Origin: Treponema sp.
GTDB lineage: Bacteria; Spirochaetota; Spirochaetia; Treponematales; Treponemataceae
Direction: 5' to 3'
DNA: 59,744 bases
Assembly (NCBI GenBank): GCA_018385415.1
Contig: JAHAZA010000065.1
Span: 1 to 59,744, forward strand
Shown: in pieces, positions 1-8,267 of the stretch
Position numbering within the stretch: position 1 is the stretch's first letter
Layout of the letters: every line of letters starts with the position of its first letter
Made by a program: the position numbers and the translations under genes
The notes under the pieces: generated by a model
Seen by the model: only the letters and a program-made list of their open reading frames with translations
What the model was told of the DNA's origin: nothing
The model's database searches: none

Positions 1-1761
1 GTCAAGACCGCTGATGGTTTTAAAACAGGTCCAGGCTTTCATCATTTCTGCTGCGTTTGGATTCATGATGGCGGCACTTAAACCGTTCTGCATTGCCATT
101 GTAAAGAAGATTGAAGTAATGTGCTCGCGAAGTGGAAGACCGAATGAAACGTTTGATACTCCAAGAATTGTAAGACCTTTTCTGACTTCTTTTACATATT
201 TTACTGTTGCAAGAGTTGCAACGGCAGCTTGATCGTCAGCGCTGACAGTCATTGCCAATGGGTCAATCATAACATCGCAAGGATCGATTCCATATTCTGC
301 TGCTGTGTTGTAAAGCTTTTCTACGATTTTAATTCTTTCTTCTGCTGTCGGTGGAATTCCCTGTTCGTCTAAGGCAAGGGCTACAACTATACCGCCGTAT
401 TTTTTTACGAGAGGAAATACTTCTTTCATTACTTCCTGTTTCCCGTTAACGGAATTGATCAAAGGTTTTCCGTTGTAAAGGCGGAGGGCTTTTTCCATAG
501 TGACTGGATCTGAAGTGTCGATCTGAAGCGGAAGGTCAGTTACAGCCTGAAGCTCTTTGATTACAGTCTGCATCATCTGACATTCATCAATTTCAGGAAG
601 TCCTACATTTACATCCAGAACCTGGGCACCTTTTTCTTCCTGAGTGATTCCTTCGTTGAGAATGTATGAAATGTCATTTGAAACAAGTGCGGCTTTTAAT
701 TTTTTCTTTCCTGTAGGATTGATGCGTTCGCCGATAAGAATCGGAGCTTTGCCGAATTCTACGATTTTTGTTCCAGAAGTGATTACGGATTTTCTTGTCT
801 TTGGCTGAATGGAATTTATTTCGCCCTTGATTGCATTTGTATTATCTACAAGTTTTTTGATGTAAGAAGGATTTGTTCCACAGCAGCCGCCTACTATCAT
901 TGCTCCTTCTTTTACAAAGCCTGCAACAAGCTGTGCAAATTCATTGTCATCAACATCGTAAACTGTCTGCCCGTTTATGCTTCTAGGAAGTCCTGCATTT
1001 GGTTTTACGAGAACCGGTAAAGTTGTTGACGAAAGAAGACGCTTTACAATTGGCTTCATCTGAACCGGACCAAGGCTGCAGTTCATTCCAAGTGCATCAA
1101 CTCCAAGCCCTTCCATTACAGCACCAACTATTTCCGGGCTTGAACCTGTAAGGGATTTGTGACCTTCATCGTAAACAGTAGAAACAATGATTGGAACATC
1201 AGCTCCTGTTTCTTCACGGGCTTCTTTTGCCGCAATAACTGCAGCCTTTGCTTCATAAAGATCGTTGATTGTTTCAATAAGAATTAAATCAGGATTACAT
1301 TTTAATCCCATAAGGAATGTTGTTTTAAAAAGAGTAACTGCATCTTCAAACTCAAGATCTCCCAACGGCTTTAAAAGCTTTCCACAGGAACCGATATCAA
1401 GTGCAATAAATCGTGGAACAGAAATTCCCCGTTCCTCATCTTTTTCATAAATGCGGCGACGTGCTTCTTTTGCATTTTCAACAGCAGCCGTTACAATCTG
1501 TTCGAGAGAGTAAGAACCGTCTTTACCCGTAAACTTTGTGCTGAAGGCGCCGAATGAGTTTGTGTTTACAATGTTTGAGCCTGCAAGAAAATAGTTGTAG
1601 TTAAGCTGAACAATTTCTTCAGGCTTTTCGATGTTCCAGTTTTCAGGGAGTTCACCTGGCTTTAAGCCGCGAGCTTGTAAAACAGAACCTGTTCCACCAT
1701 CAAAAAATAAAACTTCTTTTCCAAGATAGTCGCGGATGTTGTATTTGTTTTCAGTGTTCAT
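1..1761 (-). CDS. metH: Cobalamin-dependent methionine synthase MetH, N-terminal part (cut by window edge)
   Basis: The enzyme transfers a methyl group from 5-methyltetrahydrofolate through cobalamin to homocysteine in the cytoplasm. The 587 residues present hold the homocysteine-binding barrel (about 1-310), with zinc-ligand motifs NCS (C228) and GGCCG (C293/C294). The start of the pterin-binding barrel follows (about 335 onward, containing GERINPTGKKK and LDVNVG). The cobalamin domains would lie beyond position 1. The start is supported by a GAGGTG site four bases before the ATG. The gene begins one base after the stop of the separate activation protein, in an operon with metF. The family assignment is firm; whether the missing part ends after the cobalamin domain is inferred from the separate activation gene. 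Confidence 0.96.
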   Translation of the reverse strand, partial: MNTENKYNIRDYLGKEVLFFDGGTGSVLQARGLKPGELPENWNIEKPEEIVQLNYNYFLAGSNIVNTNSFGAFSTKFTGKDGSYSLEQIVTAAVENAKEARRRIYEKDEERGISVPRFIALDIGSCGKLLKPLGDLEFEDAVTLFKTTFLMGLKCNPDLILIETINDLYEAKAAVIAAKEAREETGADVPIIVSTVYDEGHKSLTGSSPEIVGAVMEGLGVDALGMNCSLGPVQMKPIVKRLLSSTTLPVLVKPNAGLPRSINGQTVYDVDDNEFAQLVAGFVKEGAMIVGGCCGTNPSYIKKLVDNTNAIKGEINSIQPKTRKSVITSGTKIVEFGKAPILIGERINPTGKKKLKAALVSNDISYILNEGITQEEKGAQVLDVNVGLPEIDECQMMQTVIKELQAVTDLPLQIDTSDPVTMEKALRLYNGKPLINSVNGKQEVMKEVFPLVKKYGGIVVALALDEQGIPPTAEERIKIVEKLYNTAAEYGIDPCDVMIDPLAMTVSADDQAAVATLATVKYVKEVRKGLTILGVSNVSFGLPLREHITSIFFTMAMQNGLSAAIMNPNAAEMMKAWTCFKTISGLD

Positions 1762-1762
1762 T

Positions 1763-2455
1763 TTACACCTCGTTTAATTTTTTAATTCCGATAAAAGCTG
1801 TGACAGATTTTTCAGGTGACATTATAAGTGAATTATTCAATGTCAGGGCAAGATTTTTCTGGCACTGCAAAAGTTCAAAAAAAGTTTTCTGCATTTCAAG
1901 AGGAATGTCACCGTAACCGGGAGAAAATCTTGGACACAAGATATTCCCTTCTTTGCTTTCTGCTTCAGATAAAAACTCCATAAGACAGTCGCAGTATTTT
2001 TCGATAAACATTGCACCGCTTGCCTGAAGCATAACAGCTTTTGCCGCATTTATTCTTGAAGCCTTCTGAATTGCTTTATCAACTGCAGGTCCCAAGGTTG
2101 CTGAAAAAAGATATATAGCATTGCAATCCTTTAAGTTTAGTCCCAGAAAGTGTGATGAAAAATTTACATTAGCAAAACTGATGTCATAAAGACTTTTTCC
2201 GTCGTAAGTGATCTGATCGCTTTCTGTAATTTTAAGCGGGAATCTTATATAAACGCTTCGTGGATTCATTGCTTCACGGATTTCTTTTACAGAATCTTCT
2301 GAAAGTTTTGAAAGCTGCTGGTCAGGAGAAAAATTATCTTTTCCGAGAATTCCTGCATAGCGATAAACTTCGTTTAGGTCTGATTCCAGATGTGAGGATA
2401 AAATTCTATGCTGAAAAATAGTTTCGTTTTTGATTTCGCTTGCTAAATCTGACAT
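1763..2455 (-). CDS. Stand-alone MetH activation (B12-reactivation) domain protein
   Basis: The 230 residues match the methionine synthase activation domain, which in classical MetH is the C-terminal module that binds S-adenosylmethionine and remethylates oxidised cob(II)alamin. The diagnostic SAM-site motif is RFSPGYGD (176-183), followed by LTLNNSLIMSPEKSVTAFIG near the C-terminus. Here it is a separate protein between metF and metH, so MetH is split over two polypeptides, as known in some Clostridia and other anaerobes. It starts 5 bp after the metF stop and ends 1 bp before the metH start, so the three genes are probably one transcript. The electron donor for reactivation is not visible here. 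Confidence 0.9.
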   Translation of the reverse strand: MSDLASEIKNETIFQHRILSSHLESDLNEVYRYAGILGKDNFSPDQQLSKLSEDSVKEIREAMNPRSVYIRFPLKITESDQITYDGKSLYDISFANVNFSSHFLGLNLKDCNAIYLFSATLGPAVDKAIQKASRINAAKAVMLQASGAMFIEKYCDCLMEFLSEAESKEGNILCPRFSPGYGDIPLEMQKTFFELLQCQKNLALTLNNSLIMSPEKSVTAFIGIKKLNEV

Positions 2456-2460
2456 TGAAA

Positions 2461-3336
2461 TTACAGGTTTTTGTTATCAACAATGCTTGAAAGATTTTCA
2501 AGAATCTTTTGTGCAACTTCAGGCTTATTCATTGAATAAACGTGAATGTGATTGATTCCATTTGCAATCAGGTCGATGATCTGATCTGTTGCGTATGCGA
2601 TTCCTGCCTGTGCCATTGCTTCTTTGTCATCACCGAAGCGGTCAACGATTGAAAGGAAACGTGGTGGCATGATTGTGCCTGAAAGTTTAATTGCACGTTC
2701 TACCTGTTTTGCATTTGTAATCGGCATGATTCCAGGAATGATAGGACAGAAAATTCCTTTTTCGCGAGTTTTATAAAGGAACTTGTAGTGAATATTGTTG
2801 TCGAAGAACATCTGGGTTGTAAGATACTGACAGCCTGCATCAATTTTCTTTTTAAGGTTGTCGATGTCTTCAACTGAGTTTGCAGAATCAGGGTGGCCTT
2901 CAGGATAACATGCACCACCGATACAGAAACCGCCAAAGTCAGAAATTTCTTTTGCAAGATCTGATGCGTAATGGTAATCAAGGTTATCCATTTCAAACCC
3001 TTCAGGAATGTCTCCGCGAAGTGCCAGAATATTTTCGATACCAGCTTCCTTTAATTTTATAAGCTGCTGGTGAACAAGGTCATGAGTTGAAGAAATACAT
3101 GAAAGGTGAGCGATTGCAGTAACGCCTTTGTCGCACTGAATGTGCTTTGCAATGTTTACAGTGTGGGAACTAGTTCCGCCACCAGCACCATAAGTTACCG
3201 ACATGTATGAAGGTTTCAAATCAGCAATTTTTTCAACAGCCTGTTCAACCGATGCATAAACTGCGTCAGTCTTAGGAGGAAAAACCTCGAGAGAAATTGT
3301 TGGTTTTGGTGAATTCAATATATCGATGACTTTCAT
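2461..3336 (-). CDS. metF: 5,10-methylenetetrahydrofolate reductase
   Basis: MetF reduces methylene-THF to 5-methyl-THF, the methyl donor of the MetH encoded downstream. The 291-residue length is normal for the bacterial FAD-containing enzyme. Seen in sequence: the N-terminal LEVFPPKT motif with the active-site Glu (E17), the MSVTYGAGG segment, and ALRGD in the folate-binding region. It is the first gene of the metF / activation protein / metH operon and diverges from the cobalamin importer genes across 145 bp. An AGGA stretch lies about 11 bases before the ATG, a weak ribosome site. No riboswitch fold was recognised upstream. Confidence 0.95.
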   Translation of the reverse strand: MKVIDILNSPKPTISLEVFPPKTDAVYASVEQAVEKIADLKPSYMSVTYGAGGGTSSHTVNIAKHIQCDKGVTAIAHLSCISSTHDLVHQQLIKLKEAGIENILALRGDIPEGFEMDNLDYHYASDLAKEISDFGGFCIGGACYPEGHPDSANSVEDIDNLKKKIDAGCQYLTTQMFFDNNIHYKFLYKTREKGIFCPIIPGIMPITNAKQVERAIKLSGTIMPPRFLSIVDRFGDDKEAMAQAGIAYATDQIIDLIANGINHIHVYSMNKPEVAQKILENLSSIVDNKNL

Positions 3337-3445
3337 ATTCTAATATGTCCTATGTTTTTTTCCTGCGTTCCGCATTTTTTTGTTATATATGATTCAATAT
3401 TAAAATGTCGTTACTATAGGAAATAATAGAATATTTTTCTGTTTC

Positions 3446-3474
3446 TTGCAATTCACTGACCATTAGACTATAGT
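3446..3474 (+). promoter_or_regulatory. Sigma70-type promoter of the btuFCD operon, predicts leaderless mRNA
   Basis: TTGCAA at 3446-3451, a 17-bp spacer, and TATAGT at 3469-3474. The -10 box ends 7 bases before the ATG at 3482, so the predicted transcription start falls at or next to the start codon. There is no room for a Shine-Dalgarno site. The spacing is optimal; transcription itself is inferred. Confidence 0.75.
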
Positions 3475-3481
3475 TATAGGT

Positions 3482-4345
3482 ATGAAAAAATGTGGTGCTT
3501 TCTTAGTCATAATTTTTACTGCAATCTCAATTTTTACTGGATGTAGAGAGAAGAAAGTTGATACAAATGGTATTAACCGCATCGTTTCTCTTGGACCTTC
3601 AGCTACAGAAATCCTTTTTGCTATTGGTGCTGACAAACAGCTTGTTGCTTGTACAGATTTCTGTGATTATCCGGCAGAGGCTAAGACAAAAGCTTCAGTG
3701 GGAGGTTTTGCTGCTAACAATATCAGTTTGGAATCCATTATCTCCTATGAGCCTGATCTGGTTTATCTTTTTTCTGGAATGCATGACAGCCTTATAAAGC
3801 CACTGCAAGATATGGGAATCAGTGTATATGTTTCGAAGGCTGCGTCTGTAGATGATGTTAAAAAAGAAATAATTGAAATAGGAACTATCACCGGCCATTC
3901 AGCAGAAGCAGAAGATGTTGTGAAGGAAATGAATTTATTGCTTGCGGAAGCCAGAAATAAAAGTGCAGAAGCAAAAAAGAATGGCAGCAGTCCTTTGATT
4001 TACTGGCAGGTATGGGATGACCCATTAATGACAGCCGGAAAAAATTCCTTTATCAATGATATCATTACCCTTGCAGGTGGAATTAATATTTTTGGCGAGG
4101 AAAATTCCGATTACCCTATTATCAGTGATGAAGCGGTAATTGCAGCAAAACCTCAGTTTATTTTTATTTCAAAAGCTTCTGATAACTACAGTGTAACAAA
4201 TAATAAAATCATGTTTTATGCAATGAAAAAAGATTCAGGTGCTTCTGTTCATTATGTAAATGATGATAAATTTTCCAGACCTGGACCACGCTGTGCAGAA
4301 GCTGTTCAAGATCTTACAAAAATATTATACGGATTGCCCAGATAA
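3482..4345 (+). CDS. btuF: Cobalamin-type ABC transporter substrate-binding lipoprotein
   Basis: This is the extracytoplasmic binding protein of a vitamin B12/metal-chelate importer. A signal peptide ends in the lipobox FTGC (C21). The BtuF/FecB-type fold begins with IVSLGPSATEILFAIG and continues through TDFCDYPAEAK and YEPDLVYLF, close to the BtuF pattern. The length of 287 residues is typical. It is followed after 2 bp by the permease and ATPase genes. Cobalamin rather than haem or siderophore is inferred from sequence resemblance and the divergent B12-dependent methionine operon. Translation probably starts on a leaderless message; no Shine-Dalgarno is present. Confidence 0.87.
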   Translation: MKKCGAFLVIIFTAISIFTGCREKKVDTNGINRIVSLGPSATEILFAIGADKQLVACTDFCDYPAEAKTKASVGGFAANNISLESIISYEPDLVYLFSGMHDSLIKPLQDMGISVYVSKAASVDDVKKEIIEIGTITGHSAEAEDVVKEMNLLLAEARNKSAEAKKNGSSPLIYWQVWDDPLMTAGKNSFINDIITLAGGINIFGEENSDYPIISDEAVIAAKPQFIFISKASDNYSVTNNKIMFYAMKKDSGASVHYVNDDKFSRPGPRCAEAVQDLTKILYGLPR

Positions 4346-4347
4346 TA

Positions 4348-5343
4348 ATGCATACTAAAGCTAAAACTGTAATTGTAATATTTACACCTCTTTTAATTCT
4401 GACTTTGCTGGCCTTGTTTGCAATCACTTTAGGGACAAAATTTATTTCACCGTTTTCAATTTTTAAAGGCGACCTTTCAACAGTTGATTATATAATCGTA
4501 ACAAAAATCCGTATTCCAAGAATTTTGAGTTCTATTCTTTGCGGAGCACTACTTGGTGGAACTGGTGCAGTTTTTCAAGGTTTTTTCAGAAACCCGCTGG
4601 CTGATTCGGGCATTATAGGAATTTCTTCTGGCGCGACCTTTGGTGCAGTATTAAGCGGCCTTATTCCGTTGGGAACTTTTGCGTTAGTTTCAGAGATATC
4701 ATTGTTTGCTTTTTCAGGGGCTTTGCTAAGTGCCTTTTTTGTTTATCTGATTTCAAAAATTTTCAGGGAACGATCAAGTGTTACGCTGCTGCTTTCTGGA
4801 ACTGCAATCGGAACATTCTTTTCTGCTGTTACCTCAATCATTATTTTGTCTCATGAAAAAGATCTTCATAGTTATTTTGCCTGGACCTGCGGAAGCTTCA
4901 ATGCAAAAGGCTGGAATGAATTTCTTGTTTTTGTAATTCCGTCTTGTGTGGCTTTAGTCATGCTGGAATTGAGTGCGAAGCATCTGGATGTACTTGTATG
5001 CGGTGAACAGTCTGCAAAAGCCTTGGGGTTAAACTATAATTTTGTAAGAAACTGGATTTTGATTGCTGGTTCTCTTGCCTCTGCCTGCGCAGTGTGTGAA
5101 GGTGGAATTATTTCGTTTGTGGGGTTGATTGCACCGCATATTGTAAGAAAAATTAATGGTCCAAAACATAAAATACTTATTTTCGAAAGTATGATTTATG
5201 GAGCAGGATTAATGCTTGCTTCTGATACCCTTGCAAGAACTGTCATTGCGCCATCAGAAATTCCTGTTGGAATTATTACCTCCCTGGTTGGCGTTCCGTT
5301 TTTCCTTTTTGCACTTGTAAAAATGAATGGAGGAAAAAAATGA
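4348..5343 (+). CDS. btuC: Cobalamin/iron-chelate ABC transporter permease (FecCD/BtuC family)
   Basis: The 331-residue polytopic membrane protein has the BtuC/FecCD pattern: RIPRILSSILCGALLGGTGAVFQGFFRNPLADSGIIGISSGA near the N-terminus and CEGGIISFVGLIAPHIVRKI in the C-terminal half. The latter includes the loop that contacts the ATPase. It forms the transmembrane channel with the btuF and btuD products. The ATG lies two bases after the btuF stop and has no Shine-Dalgarno, so translation is probably coupled to btuF. Its 3' end overlaps the btuD start by 4 bp. Confidence 0.92.
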   Translation: MHTKAKTVIVIFTPLLILTLLALFAITLGTKFISPFSIFKGDLSTVDYIIVTKIRIPRILSSILCGALLGGTGAVFQGFFRNPLADSGIIGISSGATFGAVLSGLIPLGTFALVSEISLFAFSGALLSAFFVYLISKIFRERSSVTLLLSGTAIGTFFSAVTSIIILSHEKDLHSYFAWTCGSFNAKGWNEFLVFVIPSCVALVMLELSAKHLDVLVCGEQSAKALGLNYNFVRNWILIAGSLASACAVCEGGIISFVGLIAPHIVRKINGPKHKILIFESMIYGAGLMLASDTLARTVIAPSEIPVGIITSLVGVPFFLFALVKMNGGKK

Positions 5344-6158
5344 CTTTAATCGAAAATTCCTCTTCTGTAGAAAATAGTGAAAAAAAGACATCAATTGAAG
5401 TTATAAATCTTTCCGCCTGGTATGGTAATAAGACGGTTTTCGACAACTTGAATTTTAAACTGGAATCGGGAACTTTTACAGCCTTGTGTGGAAAGAATGG
5501 TGCCGGAAAATCAACATTACTTTCACTGCTGGATGGAATCGTTCCTGACGGAATGAAATATTCCGGTGAAATTCTTGTAAATGGAAAAAATGTTTTTAAG
5601 TTAAAGAGAAGTGAAATTGCAAGACAAATTTCCTATCTTGTTCAAAGTGAAATGCCTGTATGGAATCTTACAGTAAAGGATTTTATAGAGACAGGACTTT
5701 ATGCATCTGAAAGAATGAATAGCTCTTGCTGTGATAAAGCAGTTCTGGATGCATGCAAAACGCTGGGCATTGAAGGTTTCCTTTCGAAGAATATATTTAA
5801 TATTTCAGGCGGAGAATTTCAGAAGTGCCGTCTTGCCCGATGCCTGGTTCAAAAAAACAGTATTTTCCTTTTTGACGAACCTGCAGAAAATCTGGACCTT
5901 CCATTTCAGCTTAAATTTTTGAAACAAATTAAAGATACTCAAAAAGAAAATACTGTGCTTTTTTCAATCCATGATATAAATACTGCAGCTTTATTTGCAG
6001 ATCAGTTCATTCTCTTTTCAGAAAATAATGTAATAACCGGAACTTCAGAAACAATATTTGATGCTGCAGTTCTTGAAAAAGCATACAGTGCAGAGGCCAG
6101 AATATATTCCCATCCTGAATTTGCAAAACCTCAGGTCTGTTTTCTCATTGCAAAATGA
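5340..6158 (+). CDS. btuD: ABC transporter ATPase for cobalamin/chelate uptake
   Basis: Cytoplasmic ATPase that powers the BtuC-type permease. The nucleotide-binding motifs are complete: Walker A GKNGAGKST (51-59), Q-loop Q102, signature SGGEF (from 156), Walker B IFLFDEP (175-181) and switch His H211. The start overlaps the permease stop as ATGA and is preceded by a GGAGG site inside the permease gene. The length of 272 residues is usual for this subfamily. It closes the operon; I see no obvious terminator before the next gene, whose own promoter region begins about 40 bp downstream. Confidence 0.93.
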   Translation: MTLIENSSSVENSEKKTSIEVINLSAWYGNKTVFDNLNFKLESGTFTALCGKNGAGKSTLLSLLDGIVPDGMKYSGEILVNGKNVFKLKRSEIARQISYLVQSEMPVWNLTVKDFIETGLYASERMNSSCCDKAVLDACKTLGIEGFLSKNIFNISGGEFQKCRLARCLVQKNSIFLFDEPAENLDLPFQLKFLKQIKDTQKENTVLFSIHDINTAALFADQFILFSENNVITGTSETIFDAAVLEKAYSAEARIYSHPEFAKPQVCFLIAK

Positions 6159-6198
6159 GTGTTATAGGTATATAATTTCCACTACGAACTTTGCAAAT

Positions 6199-6227
6199 TT
6201 TCAAATTTTGTCATTTTGACATAGATA
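6199..6227 (+). promoter_or_regulatory. Possible promoter with TGTCATTTTGACA palindrome upstream of acyl-CoA synthetase
   Basis: A palindrome of TGTCA (6209-6213), TTT, and TGACA (6217-6221) lies 34 bases before the ATG at 6255. It sits between TTTCAA (6199-6204) and TAGATA (6222-6227), which have 17-bp spacing. The promoter elements are weak; the palindrome is exact. An operator role is an inference. Confidence 0.4.
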
Positions 6228-6254
6228 GTACGTTTCTTAAGAAAGAAGGTAAGC

Positions 6255-8168
6255 ATGGAAAAAACACTGCCAAGAATGCTGCGTGAAGTAAGTCAGAAAT
6301 ATCCTGACATTCCGGCACAGATGACAAGAATCTCTAAAGAAGGAGATTTCGAAACAGTTACATATAAAGAGCTTTACGATAACTCTCAGGCTTTTGCAGG
6401 CGGTCTGCTTGCTTTAGGTACTGTCCGTGGTGAAAAGGTTGGTCTTATTTCTGATAACCGCAAGGAATGGGAACAGGCTGATATGGGTATCATGACTATT
6501 GGTGCCTGCGATGTTCCACGTGGATGTGATGCAAGTGAAAAAGATTTAAAGTACATCCTTTCGTTTACAGAAGTTAAAACCTGTATCGTTGAGAACGAAT
6601 TCCAGATTAGAAAGATTTTAAATGTTAAAGATGAAATTCCTACTTTAAAGCGCTTTATCATTTTTGAAGAACCAACAGAAAATGAAGTTAAGCTTTGTAA
6701 GGAAGCTAAGATAGATCTTCTTCGTTTCTACGATGTTGTTGAAGATGGAAAAAAATATAATGAAAAAAATCCTGGTAAAGTAGAGGCAGAAATTGAAGCT
6801 GGTCAGTGGGATGATATTGCTGCAATTATTTTCACTTCAGGTACAACAGGTGTTCCAAAAGGTGTAACACTTTCACACGGAAACTTTATTACACAACTTG
6901 ATGAGCTTCAGGAACGTATTTATTTGAAGCCTGCTGAAAGAGCGATTTGTGTTCTTCCTGTATGGCATGTATTCCAGCGCCTTGTTGAATATGTAATTAT
7001 TTCTCAGGCCGCAGTTCTCTGTTACTCAAAACCAATTGGAAGTATTCTTCTTCCTGATATGCTGGCACTTAATCCAACATTGCTTCCTGCAGTACCTCGT
7101 GTATTCGAAGCAGTTTATGAAGGAATTACAAAGAAAATGCGCCGCACTGGTGGTATTGTTGAAGCGCTGTTTAATTTCTTTACAGCTATCGCAATCTGTC
7201 ACAGCTGGATGGATCGCAAAATGTTCCGCAAGAACTTTATGACTCACAATGAGTTTACACCAGGTTACTGGTTGCTGTTCATTATTCCATGGCTTTTGCT
7301 TTATCCATGGAAGCTTTTAGGAAATGTTCTTGTTTTCAAAAAAGTTAAGGCAATGCTTGGTACAAACTTTAGAGCTGGCGTTGCAGGTGGTGGTGCATAT
7401 CCAAAGGCAATCGATCAGTTCTTCTGGGCTTTGGAAATAAATGTAGTTGAAGGTTACGGCATGACAGAAACTGCACCTGTAGTTGCTGTTCGTCCAGTTG
7501 ATGCTCCAATCTTTGGCTGTATCGGTACTCCTATCCGCGGTGTTTCTGCTCGTATTGTTGATATGGAAGGAAATGTTCTTAAACCAGGAAATAAAGGTGT
7601 ACTTCAGATTAAAGGTGGCACTGTAATGAAAGGGTATTACAAACGACCTGAACTTACAGAAAAAGCTATTTCACCGGATGGCTGGCTTGATACAGGTGAC
7701 CTTGCAATAGAAAGTATTCACGGTGAACTTAAGATTCTTGGCCGTGTAAAAGATACAATCGTTTTAACTGGCGGTGAAAACATTGAACCACTTCCACTTG
7801 AAGCTAAAATGCAGGAATCAAGATTTATTCAGACAGCTGTAGTTGTTGGACAGGATCAGAGAAATCTTGGTGCATTGATTCTTCCTAACCAGGAAGAGCT
7901 TGAATTGTGGGCAAATGAAAACAATATTTCATTCAAAGATTTTGAAGACCTTGTTAAAAAGCCAGAAGCATATAAGTTGATTGAAGATGAAATCAAAGAA
8001 CTTATTAATGCTAAAAACGGTTTCAGAATGTTTGAAAAAATCGTTAAGTTCGCATTCCTTACAAAACCATTTGAAGTTGGTAAGGAACTTTCTGCTAAGC
8101 AGGAAATCATGCGTTATAAATTGACAGAAATTTACGAAAAGGAAATTAAAGGAATTTTCAAGGATTAA
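6255..8168 (+). CDS. fadD: Long-chain acyl-CoA synthetase (AMP-forming)
   Basis: The enzyme activates fatty acids to acyl-CoA through an acyl-adenylate. The 637-residue protein carries the AMP-binding motif FTSGTTGVPKG (from 193), the VEGYGMTETAP motif in the middle, and DTGD and GRVKDTIVLTGGENI toward the C-terminus. A hydrophobic stretch around 334-355 (two short runs rich in Leu, Ile and Trp) suggests association with the membrane, as in other long acyl-CoA synthetases of this type. An AAGAAGG site precedes the ATG. It appears to be a single-gene unit. Chain-length preference cannot be read from the sequence; the gene symbol is by family. Confidence 0.88.
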   Translation: MEKTLPRMLREVSQKYPDIPAQMTRISKEGDFETVTYKELYDNSQAFAGGLLALGTVRGEKVGLISDNRKEWEQADMGIMTIGACDVPRGCDASEKDLKYILSFTEVKTCIVENEFQIRKILNVKDEIPTLKRFIIFEEPTENEVKLCKEAKIDLLRFYDVVEDGKKYNEKNPGKVEAEIEAGQWDDIAAIIFTSGTTGVPKGVTLSHGNFITQLDELQERIYLKPAERAICVLPVWHVFQRLVEYVIISQAAVLCYSKPIGSILLPDMLALNPTLLPAVPRVFEAVYEGITKKMRRTGGIVEALFNFFTAIAICHSWMDRKMFRKNFMTHNEFTPGYWLLFIIPWLLLYPWKLLGNVLVFKKVKAMLGTNFRAGVAGGGAYPKAIDQFFWALEINVVEGYGMTETAPVVAVRPVDAPIFGCIGTPIRGVSARIVDMEGNVLKPGNKGVLQIKGGTVMKGYYKRPELTEKAISPDGWLDTGDLAIESIHGELKILGRVKDTIVLTGGENIEPLPLEAKMQESRFIQTAVVVGQDQRNLGALILPNQEELELWANENNISFKDFEDLVKKPEAYKLIEDEIKELINAKNGFRMFEKIVKFAFLTKPFEVGKELSAKQEIMRYKLTEIYEKEIKGIFKD

Positions 8169-8191
8169 AGCAAGCTTAAAATGCATGGGAA

Positions 8192-8252
8192 GGGAGTTAG
8201 GACTGACGGAATTGTTCACTTTATGTGACGATTCTGACAGCCCTTTTTTTTG
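8192..8252 (+). terminator. Probable rho-independent terminator after acyl-CoA synthetase gene
   Basis: GAATTGTTCAC (8209-8219) pairs with GTGACGATTC (8225-8234) around a short loop, with one bulge. An outer GGG/CCC pairing is followed by a run of about eight T from 8244. The lower stem is irregular. Confidence 0.55.
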
Positions 8253-8267
8253 TAGCTTATTTTTTTA

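Noticed and set aside
3337..3481. Search for a cobalamin riboswitch between metF and btuF.
   Set aside because: Too short once the btuF promoter is placed next to its ATG; no B12-box-like sequence was seen.
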